Below, piece by piece: positions 25,837 through 34,767 of a stretch of DNA of 64,000 bases (position 1 is its first letter; every line of letters begins with the position of its first letter). Source of the DNA: Paenibacillus sp. SYP-B4298 (lineage in GTDB: Bacteria; Bacillota; Bacilli; Paenibacillales; Paenibacillaceae). Location of the stretch: positions 3,890,001 through 3,954,000 of the forward strand of contig NZ_CP115484.1 in the NCBI RefSeq assembly GCF_027627475.1, written 5' to 3'. A program made the position numbers and the translations under genes. A model generated the notes under the pieces. The model had not been told where the DNA came from, made no database searches, and saw nothing but the letters and a program-made list of their open reading frames with translations.

Positions 25837-26102
25837 AGAATACATAAATCAGGTTTACACATCAGCTTTCACAGAGTGAGAATCAGTTCAACAGCATGTG
25901 TAGCACAGGCTTGAAATCTATTGGGGAGCCATCTTGACGAACATAGAAAAACACCTCTTCGTTTGGTAAAGTGAGAGTGTCGAGCTCCACTACCACACTG
26001 AAGAGGTGCCTTCTCTAGGATAGATCAACAACCGTCATGTGATCAACTGCCAAATAAAATTAAATCGGCCTTTCAAGCTAAGTAGTCCTCCCCCTATTCC
26101 TC
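25837..26102. other. non-coding remnant region upstream of the cydABS 3' end
   Basis: 266 bases with no supported gene. A 9-bp inverted repeat (CACCTCTTC at 25952, GAAGAGGTG at 26000) encloses a minus-strand frame fragment ending LPNEEVFFYVRQDG...LLN, preceded by a stop and lacking a ribosome site. It looks like debris of a decayed gene or mobile element. Confidence 0.35.
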
Positions 26103-26198
26103 CTACACCAACTGGCGAACAATCGACAGCAGCAGCAGTACCGCCAGCCCGAAGCATAGACGCATCAGCCAGCGATCCTGCCGATCAAACAGATTCAT
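26103..26198 (-). CDS. cydS: small single-helix cytochrome bd subunit (CydS/CydX-like)
   Basis: A 31-residue protein beginning MNLFDRQDRWLMRL and continuing as one hydrophobic helix (about residues 12-27: MRLCFGLAVLLLLSIV). Its ATG overlaps the cydB stop codon (ATGA), so it is translationally coupled to cydB. Position, size and single transmembrane helix are those of the accessory bd-oxidase subunits CydX (Proteobacteria) and CydS (Geobacillus, 33 residues), which stabilise the haem d site. Sequence identity with either is not obvious, as is usual for such small proteins. Confidence 0.65.
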   Translation of the reverse strand: MNLFDRQDRWLMRLCFGLAVLLLLSIVRQLV

Positions 26199-27211
26199 GA
26201 CAGCTCCCCCTTTACATAACGGACATTGAACAGAAACAGACGCATCAGCAGCACGAGCGAGGGCACCAGCAGCGCGAAGCCTGCGACGAAGACAGCAACC
26301 AGCGCACGCCCCGACGCCGGATTCGTTACGCTGCCGTAGATGGTCAGATGCGGGTACAGCAGATACGGAAGATGGGAGATACCATAGCCGTAGAAGGCAA
26401 ATGCGAATTGCAGCATGACCAGCACAAACGCCAGTCCATACTGCTTCCGCCGCCAGATGAGCCAGGCCGCCCCGAGGAAGCTGATCAGCGACAATCCGAA
26501 CATCCACCAAATGTCCAGCGTCCGCTCGAAATGCTCCAGATTGTGGTTGCGCAGGGCGATGAACACGAACAGACTGGAGATGATCGTCGGCACTCCGCCC
26601 CATAGCGCGAACTGCCGCATCAGCTCCAGTGCCCGCTCATCGCGGGCGCGAGCAGCATAATACGCCAGGAAGGCCGAGCTGATGAACAGCACGCTCGACA
26701 TCGCCAGCAGTACGACCGCCCAGGAGTACGTGCTGTAGAACAGCTCCGCCATGAGCAGCTCGATTCTTGCACCATGTACGGCAATAAATCCACCCTCAGA
26801 GATGGTGAAGACGGTCGCTAAGGAAGCAGGGATCAACAGCCCCGTCATGCCGTAGGCGAACAGATAGAAGCTGTTCTTCTTCGCGCCGTAATTGGCGAAG
26901 GCGTAGAAGGAGCCGCGGATGGACAGCAGCACCAGCGCAATGCTGCCAGGAATTAGAAGCGCTGTTCCATAATAATGGGCCGTCTCCGGGAAGAAGCCGA
27001 CCAGGCCGACGAAGAAGAAGACGAGGAAGACATTCGTCACCTCCCAGACCGGAGACAGATAACGCGAGATGACAGGGGCGATGATCGATTCCTGACCGAT
27101 CAAGCGACCATAGTAGGCGTAGAAGCCTGCTCCAAAATCGATAGAGGCGACGATCAGATAGCCGTATAAGAAGCTCCACAGTACCCCAATGCCCAGTTGT
27201 TCAATCGACAT
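26195..27211 (-). CDS. cydB: cytochrome bd-type oxidase subunit II (CydB)
   Basis: 338 residues with about eight or nine helices. The first helix and loop MSIEQLGIGVLWSFLYGYLI and IDFGAGFYAYYGRLIG correspond to the conserved start of CydB; SPVWEVTNVFLVFFFVG is the typical W/EVTN segment, and SIRGSFYAFANYG the following helix. It forms the heterodimer with CydA in the cytoplasmic membrane, supporting quinol-driven O2 reduction to water. It starts 14 bases after the cydA stop and overlaps the small third gene. It belongs to the Firmicute YthAB-like short-Q-loop group by gene length and context. Confidence 0.85.
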   Translation of the reverse strand: MSIEQLGIGVLWSFLYGYLIVASIDFGAGFYAYYGRLIGQESIIAPVISRYLSPVWEVTNVFLVFFFVGLVGFFPETAHYYGTALLIPGSIALVLLSIRGSFYAFANYGAKKNSFYLFAYGMTGLLIPASLATVFTISEGGFIAVHGARIELLMAELFYSTYSWAVVLLAMSSVLFISSAFLAYYAARARDERALELMRQFALWGGVPTIISSLFVFIALRNHNLEHFERTLDIWWMFGLSLISFLGAAWLIWRRKQYGLAFVLVMLQFAFAFYGYGISHLPYLLYPHLTIYGSVTNPASGRALVAVFVAGFALLVPSLVLLMRLFLFNVRYVKGELS

Positions 27212-27225
27212 CCTCCCATTCCTCC

Positions 27226-28554
27226 CTATAGTATAATTCGCCGCGCCTCCAGCTCCAGCTCGGCCGGCTTATTGCGGAACAGCCTCGCCAGCACAACCAG
27301 GCAGACTATGCCCAGTAAGGCATACAAGGCCGCAAACATCCAGAACGCTGCGCCGACATGCGGATTTGTCGTCGCCGCCTCCGATACGCGCATATAGCCG
27401 CGCAATATCCAGGGCTGCCGTCCCACCTCGGCATAGAACCAGCCCAGCTCAATCGCGAACAGTGACAAGGGGCCGCCTGCGACGATGGCCGCCAGCATCC
27501 AGCGATTATACGCCCCCTCTCGCCTGGAGCGCAGCAGCAGCAGGAAGAGTACAGGCACAGCAAGCAGGTAGAAGCCGATCGTGACCATCGCGTCGAACAG
27601 ATAATGGACATAGAGCGGCGGCCAGTCCTCCTGCGGGTAGTCATTCAGACCGATGACCACGCCATCCGGGTTATGAGTCGCCAGCAGACTTAGTCCCCAT
27701 GGAAGCTCCAGCGCCCCTCTCACCTGCTGCGTGTCCGGGTCAAGCACACCGCCAACGATGAGCGGCGCTCGCCCGCCCGTCTCGAAGTGCCACTCCGCTG
27801 CCGCCAGCTTCTCCGGCTGATGTGCCGCGAGAAATTGCGCAGACATGTCGCCGATGAGAATCGTCAGCACCGCCAGTACGAGGCCAACCGTCATATTCAA
27901 TCGAATCGACTTGCGGTAATACTCATCCTTGCGCCCCTTGAGCATCGAGAAGGCAGCGATCATCGCCAGCACGAAGGCAGAGGTTAGATAAGCCGAGGAC
28001 AGGACATGCGCCACCTTGGATGGGGCAGCCGGATTGAACATCGCAGCGAGCGGGTCAACATCAACCAGACTGCCATTCTCGAATGTAAAGCCCTGGGGCG
28101 TATTCATAAACGAGTTCACGGTTGTAATAAACAGCGCGGAGGCGGAGGCCCCCAGCACGATCGGCAGCGTGAGCAGCCAGTGGGTATAAGGGTTTTTGAA
28201 CCGATTCCATGTATAGAGATAAATCCCGAGGAAGATCGCCTCGAAGAAGAACGCGAACGTCTCCATGAACAGCGGCAGTCCGACGACATTGCCGGCCAGA
28301 CTCATAAATTCCGGCCACAGCAGGTTGAGCTGCAAGCCGATGCAGGTGCCAGTAACGACACCGACGGCAACCGTAATGACGAATCCCCGTGCCCATCTGC
28401 GCGCCATTAGGGAGTAATGCGGATCTTTTCGGTAGATGCCTAGCCATTCAGCGATCGAGATCAGCACCGGCACCCCTACCCCAATCGTGGCGAACAAAAT
28501 ATGAAAAGCCAGCGTCATCTCCGTCAGACCGCGGCTCCAATCCACTGTACTCAT
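27226..28554 (-). CDS. cydA: cytochrome bd-type quinol oxidase subunit I (CydA)
   Basis: 442 residues from ATG 28554, which has GGGGAGGT 7 bases upstream; the frame runs on to 28611 without support. Haem-ligand and quinol-site features are present: LAFHILFATIGVG (His of haem b595), HVLSSAYLTSAFVLAM (His of haem b558), and the Q-loop end GWFYAEVGRQPWILRGYMR. The Q-loop is short, as in other Firmicutes. The enzyme oxidises menaquinol and reduces O2 with high affinity, contributing to microaerobic growth and resistance to H2S and NO. First gene of cydABS. A second, divergent CydA-like pair lies 4 kb away. Confidence 0.9.
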   Translation of the reverse strand: MSTVDWSRGLTEMTLAFHILFATIGVGVPVLISIAEWLGIYRKDPHYSLMARRWARGFVITVAVGVVTGTCIGLQLNLLWPEFMSLAGNVVGLPLFMETFAFFFEAIFLGIYLYTWNRFKNPYTHWLLTLPIVLGASASALFITTVNSFMNTPQGFTFENGSLVDVDPLAAMFNPAAPSKVAHVLSSAYLTSAFVLAMIAAFSMLKGRKDEYYRKSIRLNMTVGLVLAVLTILIGDMSAQFLAAHQPEKLAAAEWHFETGGRAPLIVGGVLDPDTQQVRGALELPWGLSLLATHNPDGVVIGLNDYPQEDWPPLYVHYLFDAMVTIGFYLLAVPVLFLLLLRSRREGAYNRWMLAAIVAGGPLSLFAIELGWFYAEVGRQPWILRGYMRVSEAATTNPHVGAAFWMFAALYALLGIVCLVVLARLFRNKPAELELEARRIIL

Positions 28555-28863
28555 GCTTTGGTACCTCCCCAAACCTAATGATGCGCCAGCCCGCCTTGTT
28601 CTGTCGGGCACAGCACAAGACTCTTGCTGGCAGCGTATGATCCCTGATGGCTCATGGATCGGCTAGCACACTCCCTAGCTCCATCCTCAGCTTCTGGAAT
28701 TCATGAACATGGTTATCATAACCAGTCAACGATCTGCCTATGCGTGAAGCCTCGTGATCAGAGTCGTCCCCGGGGCTTTGTTCATCTGTCTGAATCGTTA
28801 AGCTGTGCCTTATTGCAGACAGTTGCAGTATAGAAAGACTAAGACATACGGATAACCTTCAGC
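28555..28863. other. cydABS upstream region
   Basis: About 300 bases between cydA and a divergent promoter. It must contain the cydABS promoter on the minus strand. I looked for Rex (TTGTGA-like) and FNR palindromes and found none convincing; no gene or stable hairpin is seen. Confidence 0.35.
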
Positions 28864-28894
28864 TTGACATTAGCTCTGCCCTAAGGTGTATTCT
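28864..28894 (+). promoter_or_regulatory. MerR-type promoter with 19-bp spacer
   Basis: TTGACA (28864-28869) and TATTCT (28889-28894) are 19 bases apart, the over-long spacing used by MerR-family activators. The spacer carries the typical imperfect dyad ATTAG...CTAAGGTG. No MerR gene is adjacent, and the transcript would meet a strong hairpin at 29000-29030, so it would give only a short RNA with at most a small frame from ATG 28930. Confidence 0.55.
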
Positions 28895-28999
28895 TATGGA
28901 TAATGAATGGTGGAGGGAGTACGGGAAGGATGAAGAAGGAGATTACGATGCCGCACTGCTGTATACGGTGGATATCACTTTCTTGTATGTCGAGCAAAG

Positions 29000-29030
29000 A
29001 CAGCACCCGGACGATACGTCCGGGTGCTGT
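29000..29030 (-). terminator. terminator of the pectin-utilisation operon
   Basis: A 14-bp perfect stem (ACAGCACCCGGACG and complement) with a 3-base loop, 30 bases past the GH105 stop. On the minus strand it is followed by TCTTTGCT. It also faces any plus-strand transcript from the MerR-type promoter at 28864. Confidence 0.8.
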
Positions 29031-29059
29031 TCATAGCGGTTATTCATTTGTTCTGGGTG

Positions 29060-30235
29060 TCATCCAGCATCCAGCACGCCTGACCGCTCGATCTCCAGAC
29101 AGGCCAGCACGAACGGAGCGAAGCCCTTGGGATCATCACGGCGCGTCGGCTCGCTGATGTAATAGTCGAACGAGCCGTCGCGGTATGGCGTGTTGCCCAG
29201 CCCCGCAACGCTGCATATGCCGTTCAGATGCAGGGAGCCATCTGCATCCTGCTCCACATAATGCTTCAAGAGCCCGTGGTAGCCGCGTGCCGCCGATTCC
29301 AACGCCCAGCCGTCCAGATAGCCCTCGTTGGCTCCCTTTGCCAGTGCATAGGTGAACATCGCCGACCCGGACGCCTCCAGATAGTTGCCTTGGCGCTCCG
29401 CTTGATCCAGCACCTGATACCACAGTCCGCTCCCCTCATCCTGCACGCGCACCACTGCCTTGGCCAGACGGTAGAAGATACCGACAATCTGACCACGCTG
29501 CGGATGGGACAGCGGCAGATGATCCAATACATCGACGATTGCCATCATATACCAGCCGACAGCCCGTCCCCAGAAATGCGGCGAGCAGCCTGTCTGCGGA
29601 TTCGACCACCGTTCCTCACGACTCTCGTCCCATCCATGATAGAGCAATCCTGTCTTGGGATCACGCGAGACGCGCTCCATCAGCAGAATTTCGCTTGCCA
29701 GATCATCATACCACTGCGCCTCATCAAACACCGCCGCATATTGCGCCAGAAATGGCGAGGTCATATACACCCCGTCCAGCCACATCTGGAACGGATAGAT
29801 CTTCTTATGCCACAGCCCGCCCTCTGTGGTGCGAGGGTGTCCCTTCAACTGTGCGGCCAGCAGCTCTGCTGCCTTGCGGTAGCGCTGCTCTCCGGTCTGC
29901 TCCAGCAGCACGAAGAGCGCCTTGCCCTGATTGATCATGTCTACATTGTACTCGTTAAGCGAATACGTATCGATGGAGCCGTCCTCACGGATGAACAAAT
30001 CCATGTTGTCGCGGATATAGGTGAGGTATCTCTCGTCTCCCGTCGTTCGCCATACCTGTTCAAATGCGGTTAAAATGCAACCGTTCTCATAATTCCAGCA
30101 TCTGCTCTTCTGAAAGGGCATGTCCGATACGAGAGGATATTGCTTCATAAATGATTCGGACATCGCCAGCGACCATAGCTTGCTCAGGTGCTCCGCCTCC
30201 TTTGATGAATGATCCTTCACTTCTTCTCTCTCCAT
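29060..30235 (-). CDS. GH105 unsaturated rhamnogalacturonyl/glucuronyl hydrolase (YteR/YesR-like)
   Basis: About 391 residues from ATG 30235 (MEREEVKDHSS); another in-frame ATG at 30262 has no ribosome site, and the long extension to 30676 is spurious. The (alpha/alpha)6-barrel family is recognised by CWNYENGCILTAFEQVW, MINQGKALFVLLEQTG, WLDGVYMTSPFLAQYA (catalytic Asp), HGWDES, WGRAVGWYMMAIVDVLDHLP and NYLEASGSAMFTYALAKG. It removes the 4,5-unsaturated uronate left by pectate or rhamnogalacturonan lyases from imported oligosaccharides. No signal peptide, so it acts in the cytoplasm. Last gene of the ABC transporter-pectinesterase operon. Confidence 0.88.
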   Translation of the reverse strand: MEREEVKDHSSKEAEHLSKLWSLAMSESFMKQYPLVSDMPFQKSRCWNYENGCILTAFEQVWRTTGDERYLTYIRDNMDLFIREDGSIDTYSLNEYNVDMINQGKALFVLLEQTGEQRYRKAAELLAAQLKGHPRTTEGGLWHKKIYPFQMWLDGVYMTSPFLAQYAAVFDEAQWYDDLASEILLMERVSRDPKTGLLYHGWDESREERWSNPQTGCSPHFWGRAVGWYMMAIVDVLDHLPLSHPQRGQIVGIFYRLAKAVVRVQDEGSGLWYQVLDQAERQGNYLEASGSAMFTYALAKGANEGYLDGWALESAARGYHGLLKHYVEQDADGSLHLNGICSVAGLGNTPYRDGSFDYYISEPTRRDDPKGFAPFVLACLEIERSGVLDAG

Positions 30236-30374
30236 CTCTCGAATTCCTGCCATGTCTTCCATATCGACACGAGTAACAGCTCTCACACACTGACTGCGGA
30301 GTGTCTGCGCCCACCCACATGCTTGTTCTCCCGGCTTGTGCTGCACATTGGACTCCGCTGGAGCAACACCTCGC

Positions 30375-31388
30375 CTATTCGCTACCTTCCAGCGGCCTCC
30401 AGCCATCCGAGCCGCCGAGCATCCTCTCCGGCTCATACTGTCGCAGCTCCAACTCCGCGAGCTGCCGCGACCACCCGACACGCTGCGCCCCCATCGCTCC
30501 CGGCCCGTAGCTGCCGTGCTCCGCATACCGCACCGTGTGCTCGCTCTCCGGCTTGTCCCAATTATCCCAGCCCTCCGGGCGAATATGCGCGCCAAGCCAG
30601 CAATCGATGAACACCGTATGCGCGTGATTGCGCCATGGGCGTCCCAGATAGACACTGCCTGGCGGCGCATCTCCACTCAGTCGGCAACGACGGAATACAT
30701 ACCCGTACTCCGCATGCTCGGGTGTCGATGCCGCCGTCACCCAGCCATGGGTGGCAGCGGGCTGCCGCAACGAGCGGGAATGAATCGAGCAATGGTAGAA
30801 GAGCGCCGCTGCCGAGCCGAAGATGAAGTCGATGTCTCCCTCGATGTAGCAGCGCTCGTATAGCTGTCTTCCCTGTATACGAGGAGCGCGCCCTCGCGGG
30901 CCGCCGAAGTACGGCTGATTCGGGTCGATCGGCCGATCGGGCAGCGGCCCGGTACAGAGCGTATCCTGATAGCCGAGCAAGCGGCAATCGCGAAATACAG
31001 CGCGGTCTGCATCCACATAGGCCGCCACCGCTTGCCCTACCTGCTCGCCTGGCCCGGCGCTATTCTCGATCGTCAGCCGCTCTGCTGTGAAGCCGACCGC
31101 TCCGACAAACAGCGTATACGAATGGAAGGTCTCATAACGCTCTCCGTCCGGGAACGTCTTCCATGCAGAGTCATCATAGGTAATGACCGTATCCTCCGCA
31201 TCCTTACTTTCCCCCATCAGGGTTACATATGGCTTCTCAATAACCAGCTTCTCGCGGTACACCCCCGGCTTGATGTGGATGACGACCTGCTCGCGATTGT
31301 CCGCAGGCACCTGGTCGATGGCCTCTTGAATTCGGGTGAATTCCCCACTCCCATCCCAAGCGACAACCATCCTGTTATTCCTGCTCAT
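30375..31388 (-). CDS. pectin methylesterase (carbohydrate esterase family 8), cytoplasmic
   Basis: 337 residues, a right-handed beta-helix esterase. Family motifs are GQAVAAYVDADRAVFRDC, GYQDTL (catalytic Asp), IDFIFGSA (nucleophilic Asp) and YLGRPWRN (Arg). It hydrolyses methyl esters of polygalacturonate. There is no signal peptide, so unlike secreted plant-pathogen enzymes it probably de-esterifies oligosaccharides after import. The start codon overlaps the stop of the permease gene by 4 bases, confirming its place in the operon. About 140 bases separate it from the GH105 gene. Confidence 0.9.
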   Translation of the reverse strand: MSRNNRMVVAWDGSGEFTRIQEAIDQVPADNREQVVIHIKPGVYREKLVIEKPYVTLMGESKDAEDTVITYDDSAWKTFPDGERYETFHSYTLFVGAVGFTAERLTIENSAGPGEQVGQAVAAYVDADRAVFRDCRLLGYQDTLCTGPLPDRPIDPNQPYFGGPRGRAPRIQGRQLYERCYIEGDIDFIFGSAAALFYHCSIHSRSLRQPAATHGWVTAASTPEHAEYGYVFRRCRLSGDAPPGSVYLGRPWRNHAHTVFIDCWLGAHIRPEGWDNWDKPESEHTVRYAEHGSYGPGAMGAQRVGWSRQLAELELRQYEPERMLGGSDGWRPLEGSE

Positions 31389-32209
31389 CCTTTGACTGCC
31401 CCCGCTGCTACCCCGCTAATAATATATTTTTGCAGCGAGATATACAGGATGACGATCGGCAGCGAGGAGAGAATCAGGCTCGCCGTAATAATATCCCAAT
31501 CGCTGCCGAACTTGCCGAACAGCTTATAGATGTTGATCGTGAGCGTCGCAGCCTCCTTGTCCGTCAGCACGAGAAACGGCAGCAGGAAATCATTCCATGT
31601 CCAGAGCGCATACAATATAGCGACACTGCTTACCGCCGGCTTCAGCAGCGGAAAGATGATCTTGAAGAAGAAGCCCATCTCCGAGCAGCCATCCATGTAG
31701 GCCGATTCATCGATCTCACGCGGGATGCTTTTGACGAAGGCATGGAACAGAAAGACGGCGAAGCTGCCTGTGGACATGTAGATCAGCGACAGCCCCAGCG
31801 GATTGTTCGTAATATGCAGCGTCTTGGACAACTGAACCAGCGGAATCATATACGTGTAGAACGGAATCAGGAACGGGAACGTGCATAGCAAGTAAATGAA
31901 CCAGCTCAGCCGCCCGCGATCACGCGACAGCTTGTAGCCCGCCAGCGCAGCCACGATAATCACTCCGATGACAGAGGCGACAGAAATGATCGCATTATTC
32001 ATAAACGCCTTGGCAAAGTTGGTCGACGACCACGCCCGAACATAATTGTCCAGATAGAGCGTTTGCGGAAGCGCCAGGAACGAATCAAAGATTTCCCGGA
32101 AGGACTTGAAGGAATTGAGCGCGATCAGATACACCGGGAACAGATAGACGATAACCATGAGCAGCAGCACGATGCCCAGCAGAGGCGATGTTTTGAATGG
32201 ACTGCGCAT
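31385..32209 (-). CDS. CUT1-type sugar ABC transporter permease (MalG/YesQ-like)
   Basis: 274 residues with six helices. The N-terminal PLLGIVLLLMVIVYLFPVYL anchor and the EAA loop EIDESAYMDGCSEMGFFFKIIFPLLKPA identify a MalG-type permease (shown in part: DESAYMDGCSEMGFF). It partners the MalF-type permease encoded upstream; no ATPase gene is present, as is common for such systems that share MsmX-type ATPases. The operon context (pectinesterase, GH105) points to import of pectin-derived oligosaccharides such as unsaturated rhamnogalacturonides. It overlaps the pectinesterase gene by 4 bases. Confidence 0.88.
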   Translation of the reverse strand: MRSPFKTSPLLGIVLLLMVIVYLFPVYLIALNSFKSFREIFDSFLALPQTLYLDNYVRAWSSTNFAKAFMNNAIISVASVIGVIIVAALAGYKLSRDRGRLSWFIYLLCTFPFLIPFYTYMIPLVQLSKTLHITNNPLGLSLIYMSTGSFAVFLFHAFVKSIPREIDESAYMDGCSEMGFFFKIIFPLLKPAVSSVAILYALWTWNDFLLPFLVLTDKEAATLTINIYKLFGKFGSDWDIITASLILSSLPIVILYISLQKYIISGVAAGAVKG

Positions 32210-33105
32210 TAAGCCTCCACCTCCCTGGATTTGAAAAATTTCAACTGGAAGTAGGAAATGATCAGCACGATGATGCCGAGCACGACCGACTTCGCCATGC
32301 CGTAGCCAAAACGGTTCGCCGAGCCGAACGCCTCATAATAGATGTTCAGCGCTATCGACTCTGTTGCATAGCCCGGGCCTCCGCCCGTCAGCACGAAGAT
32401 CGCATCGAATATTTTGAGCGAGCTCGTGATGCTCGTAAACACACAGATCGAGATGGACGGCATCAGGAGCGGCACTGTCATCATGCGAAACCGTGCCCAC
32501 CCTGTCGCGCCATCGATTGACGCTGCTTCCATGACACTGGAGTCGATCGTCTGGATGCCTGCAAGGTAGATGATCAGATAGTAGCCGATGCCAAACCAGA
32601 TATTCATCACGATCACCGCATACAGCGCAAGCTGCGGGTTCCCGATATAGTCCAAATTCAGAAATTCGAGCAAGGGGCTCAGCTTCGCAATGTCGGGAAT
32701 AATCTCGATGTACATAATTTTCCAGGTGAACCCGACGACGACGAGACTGAACACATAAGGAAGAAAAAATAACGTTCGCAGCGTGTTTTTGAAGCGAGCG
32801 CCACTCTCAATCAGCACGGCCAGCACGAGCGACACAAAGTTCGATGCGATGACTGTGAGCGCAGTGAATACAAATGTAATCCAGAGCGAGTGCAAAAACC
32901 TTGAATCGTCGGTAAATAATTCGATATAATTGTCCAGCCCGTTGAATGGAGCGCTCCGTTCAATGCCATTCCAATCCGTGAACGACAGCACAACGCCGCG
33001 AGCGAGCGGATACAGGAAAAACACAGCGAACACGATCAGAAATGGGGCCGTAAACATAAGCAGGGAGGCAGTGTTCTTGCCGCGACGCTGCAGGATGCTG
33101 TTCAT
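32209..33105 (-). CDS. CUT1-type sugar ABC transporter permease (MalF/YesP-like)
   Basis: 298 residues from ATG 33105 (MNSILQRRGKNTASLL), preceded by GGAGGAGAGAGA; the frame to 33162 runs through a stable hairpin and is not used. Six helices, with the start SLLMFTAPFLIVFAVFFLYP and the EAA-type loop IDSSVMEAASIDGATGWARF, are typical. It forms the channel with the MalG-type protein encoded next (one-base overlap). A hairpin separates it from the binding-protein gene, probably reducing permease expression relative to the binding protein. Confidence 0.88.
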   Translation of the reverse strand: MNSILQRRGKNTASLLMFTAPFLIVFAVFFLYPLARGVVLSFTDWNGIERSAPFNGLDNYIELFTDDSRFLHSLWITFVFTALTVIASNFVSLVLAVLIESGARFKNTLRTLFFLPYVFSLVVVGFTWKIMYIEIIPDIAKLSPLLEFLNLDYIGNPQLALYAVIVMNIWFGIGYYLIIYLAGIQTIDSSVMEAASIDGATGWARFRMMTVPLLMPSISICVFTSITSSLKIFDAIFVLTGGGPGYATESIALNIYYEAFGSANRFGYGMAKSVVLGIIVLIISYFQLKFFKSREVEA

Positions 33106-33133
33106 ATGATCTCTCTCCTCCTCCAGTCCACTT

Positions 33134-33170
33134 GCGGCCAGGTGCGTGCATAAGCTCTGCACCTGGCCGC
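33134..33170 (-). promoter_or_regulatory. intercistronic hairpin between binding-protein and permease genes
   Basis: A 12-bp perfect stem (GCGGCCAGGTGC and complement) with a 13-base loop and no T tract. Such structures in sugar ABC operons stabilise the upstream message or partially stop transcription, giving excess binding protein. Confidence 0.6.
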
Positions 33171-33247
33171 CGGGACGGCTGTTGCCTTCTTCTCTATATG
33201 GGAACTCTTATGATCTTATATAGGGACGCTTATGCGCGTCCTGCAGA

Positions 33248-34531
33248 TCATGGCTTATATAGCTTCTTCCACGAAGCGTCGATGTTGTCGAAGAGCTGGT
33301 CGCGCGTCTTCTTCTTCGCAATATAGTCTTGCATTTCCTTGCCGATAATGTCGGCCAGACCGCTCGGCCAGAAATTGATCACAAATCCGCGCGTCTTGCC
33401 GCCCTCCTCGATATACTTGGCCACATCGGCGCTCAGCGCGTTCAGCTCGGACTTCGGATTGCTCGCCGAGGTGGATTGCTGCTTCAGGATGCTGCCAACT
33501 GTTGCCTCAGCGCCCTCCTTCGATACCATCCACTCCAGGAACTGCTTCGCCTCCTGCGGATGCTTGCTGTCCTTGGAGATGTAGATGAAGCCATCGCCGT
33601 CTGCGAGCATCGTCGCATCCTGCGGATCTTCGGATACCGGGATCGGCGCAAGGCCAAGCTCCACGTTAGGGTCGAGCTTCACCATCTCCTCATACGACCA
33701 GACGCCCTGGATCGCCATCGCAGCCTGCTTCGTGCCGACGAGATGGCTCATGTTGGCGAAGTCGCTGGACAGCGGGTTCTGCCCATCATTCGCATTGTAT
33801 AGATCGAACAGCTCGAACGCCTTATCCAGCCGATCCGTCTTGGTCTTCGCCTTCCCGGCATTCATATCGTCGTAGAATTGCTGAAAGTCATCCAGCGTTG
33901 CGCCCTGCATCGCCCAGAACATATGATAGCTGAGCCACACATCCTTGAAGCCGGAGGCAAACGGTGTAATACCGACGTTATTCAGCTTATCCACCGCAGT
34001 CTTCAGCTCGCTTAGCGTCTTGGGCGGCGCATCGATGCCAGCTTCCTTGAACGCCTGCTTGTTGTAGATCAGGCCATAGCCCAGCACCTGAGTGGACACT
34101 GCATAGGTCTTGCCATTGTATTTGCCGCCCTCGCGGAAGTTCGGCAGGATGCCCTCCTCAATCTTGTCCTCCGTCAGATCAAGCAGTTGATCGGCATCCA
34201 CGAACGGCTTCATCGCCAGATAGCCGGCGTAATTGAAGAGGTCGGGCGCATCCTTTGTGGCAATCTTCGTCTTCAGCACCGAGTCGTAGTTGTCAAATAC
34301 ATGGTCGAACTCGACCGTAATGTTCGGATACGTCTTATGCAGCGCTTCATTAATTTCATCCTGGTACTTGGGATAATCGACGACTTGGGTCAAGAACTTC
34401 AGCTTGACTGGCTCTGCGGGGGGCGTCTCCGTCGTCCCAGAGCCGTTATTTTTCTCCGCGGTGCCGCAGGCCGACAGCAATAATAGGCAAGCAACCGATG
34501 CAAGCAGTGCAGGCTTTAATCTCTTTCTCAT
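33248..34531 (-). CDS. sugar ABC transporter substrate-binding lipoprotein (SBP family 1)
   Basis: 427 residues from ATG 34531 (MRKRLKPALLASVACLLLLSACG), with GGAGAGGGG-like sequence upstream; the frame extends to 34681 without support. The lipobox LLSACG gives a membrane-anchored lipoprotein. The extracellular SBP family 1 fold is shown by KLKFLTQVVDYPKYQDEIN, APDLFNYAGY, YAVSTQVLGYGLIYNKQAF and AAMAIQGVWSYEEM. As first gene of the transport operon it binds the oligosaccharide. The divergent, immediately adjacent kinase/regulator pair (34848-38268, same strand but separate unit) is the likely regulator. Confidence 0.88.
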   Translation of the reverse strand: MRKRLKPALLASVACLLLLSACGTAEKNNGSGTTETPPAEPVKLKFLTQVVDYPKYQDEINEALHKTYPNITVEFDHVFDNYDSVLKTKIATKDAPDLFNYAGYLAMKPFVDADQLLDLTEDKIEEGILPNFREGGKYNGKTYAVSTQVLGYGLIYNKQAFKEAGIDAPPKTLSELKTAVDKLNNVGITPFASGFKDVWLSYHMFWAMQGATLDDFQQFYDDMNAGKAKTKTDRLDKAFELFDLYNANDGQNPLSSDFANMSHLVGTKQAAMAIQGVWSYEEMVKLDPNVELGLAPIPVSEDPQDATMLADGDGFIYISKDSKHPQEAKQFLEWMVSKEGAEATVGSILKQQSTSASNPKSELNALSADVAKYIEEGGKTRGFVINFWPSGLADIIGKEMQDYIAKKKTRDQLFDNIDASWKKLYKP

Positions 34532-34742
34532 GACATAACCCCTCTCCATATTGTCCGAAACCCGCCGCGATTGAAGCGGGGAGGCCACTGAGCGAACCTC
34601 ATACTCGTATTGTACGCGTTTCCATTTTGAATAAACATGTATTTGCTTGTTCTCCATTTGTATTGTATTGAACAGATTCATCTGTTAATGGCGTCCCGGC
34701 ATACAAGCGTACACAGCTATCGCCGTCCTTGACGGGCTAAGC

Positions 34743-34767
34743 AAAAAAGACCCCGCAAAGCGGAGCC
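34743..34767 (-). terminator. terminator of the two-component operon
   Basis: On the minus strand GCTCCGC-TTT-GCGGGGT (7-bp stem with G-T pairs) is followed by C and six Ts, about 80 bases past the response-regulator stop. Confidence 0.65.

Noticed and set aside
25858-25992. Minus-strand frame fragment ending LPNEEVFFYVRQDG, considered as a transposase remnant
   Set aside because: Only about 35 codons, preceded by a stop, with no start or ribosome site, and I could not match it to a transposase family; kept only as an unexplained remnant.
28896-29036. 46-codon frame just after the MerR-type promoter (MDNEWWREYG...)
   Set aside because: Its ATG lies only two bases after the -10 box, upstream of any plausible start site, and its 3' end is the terminator stem itself.
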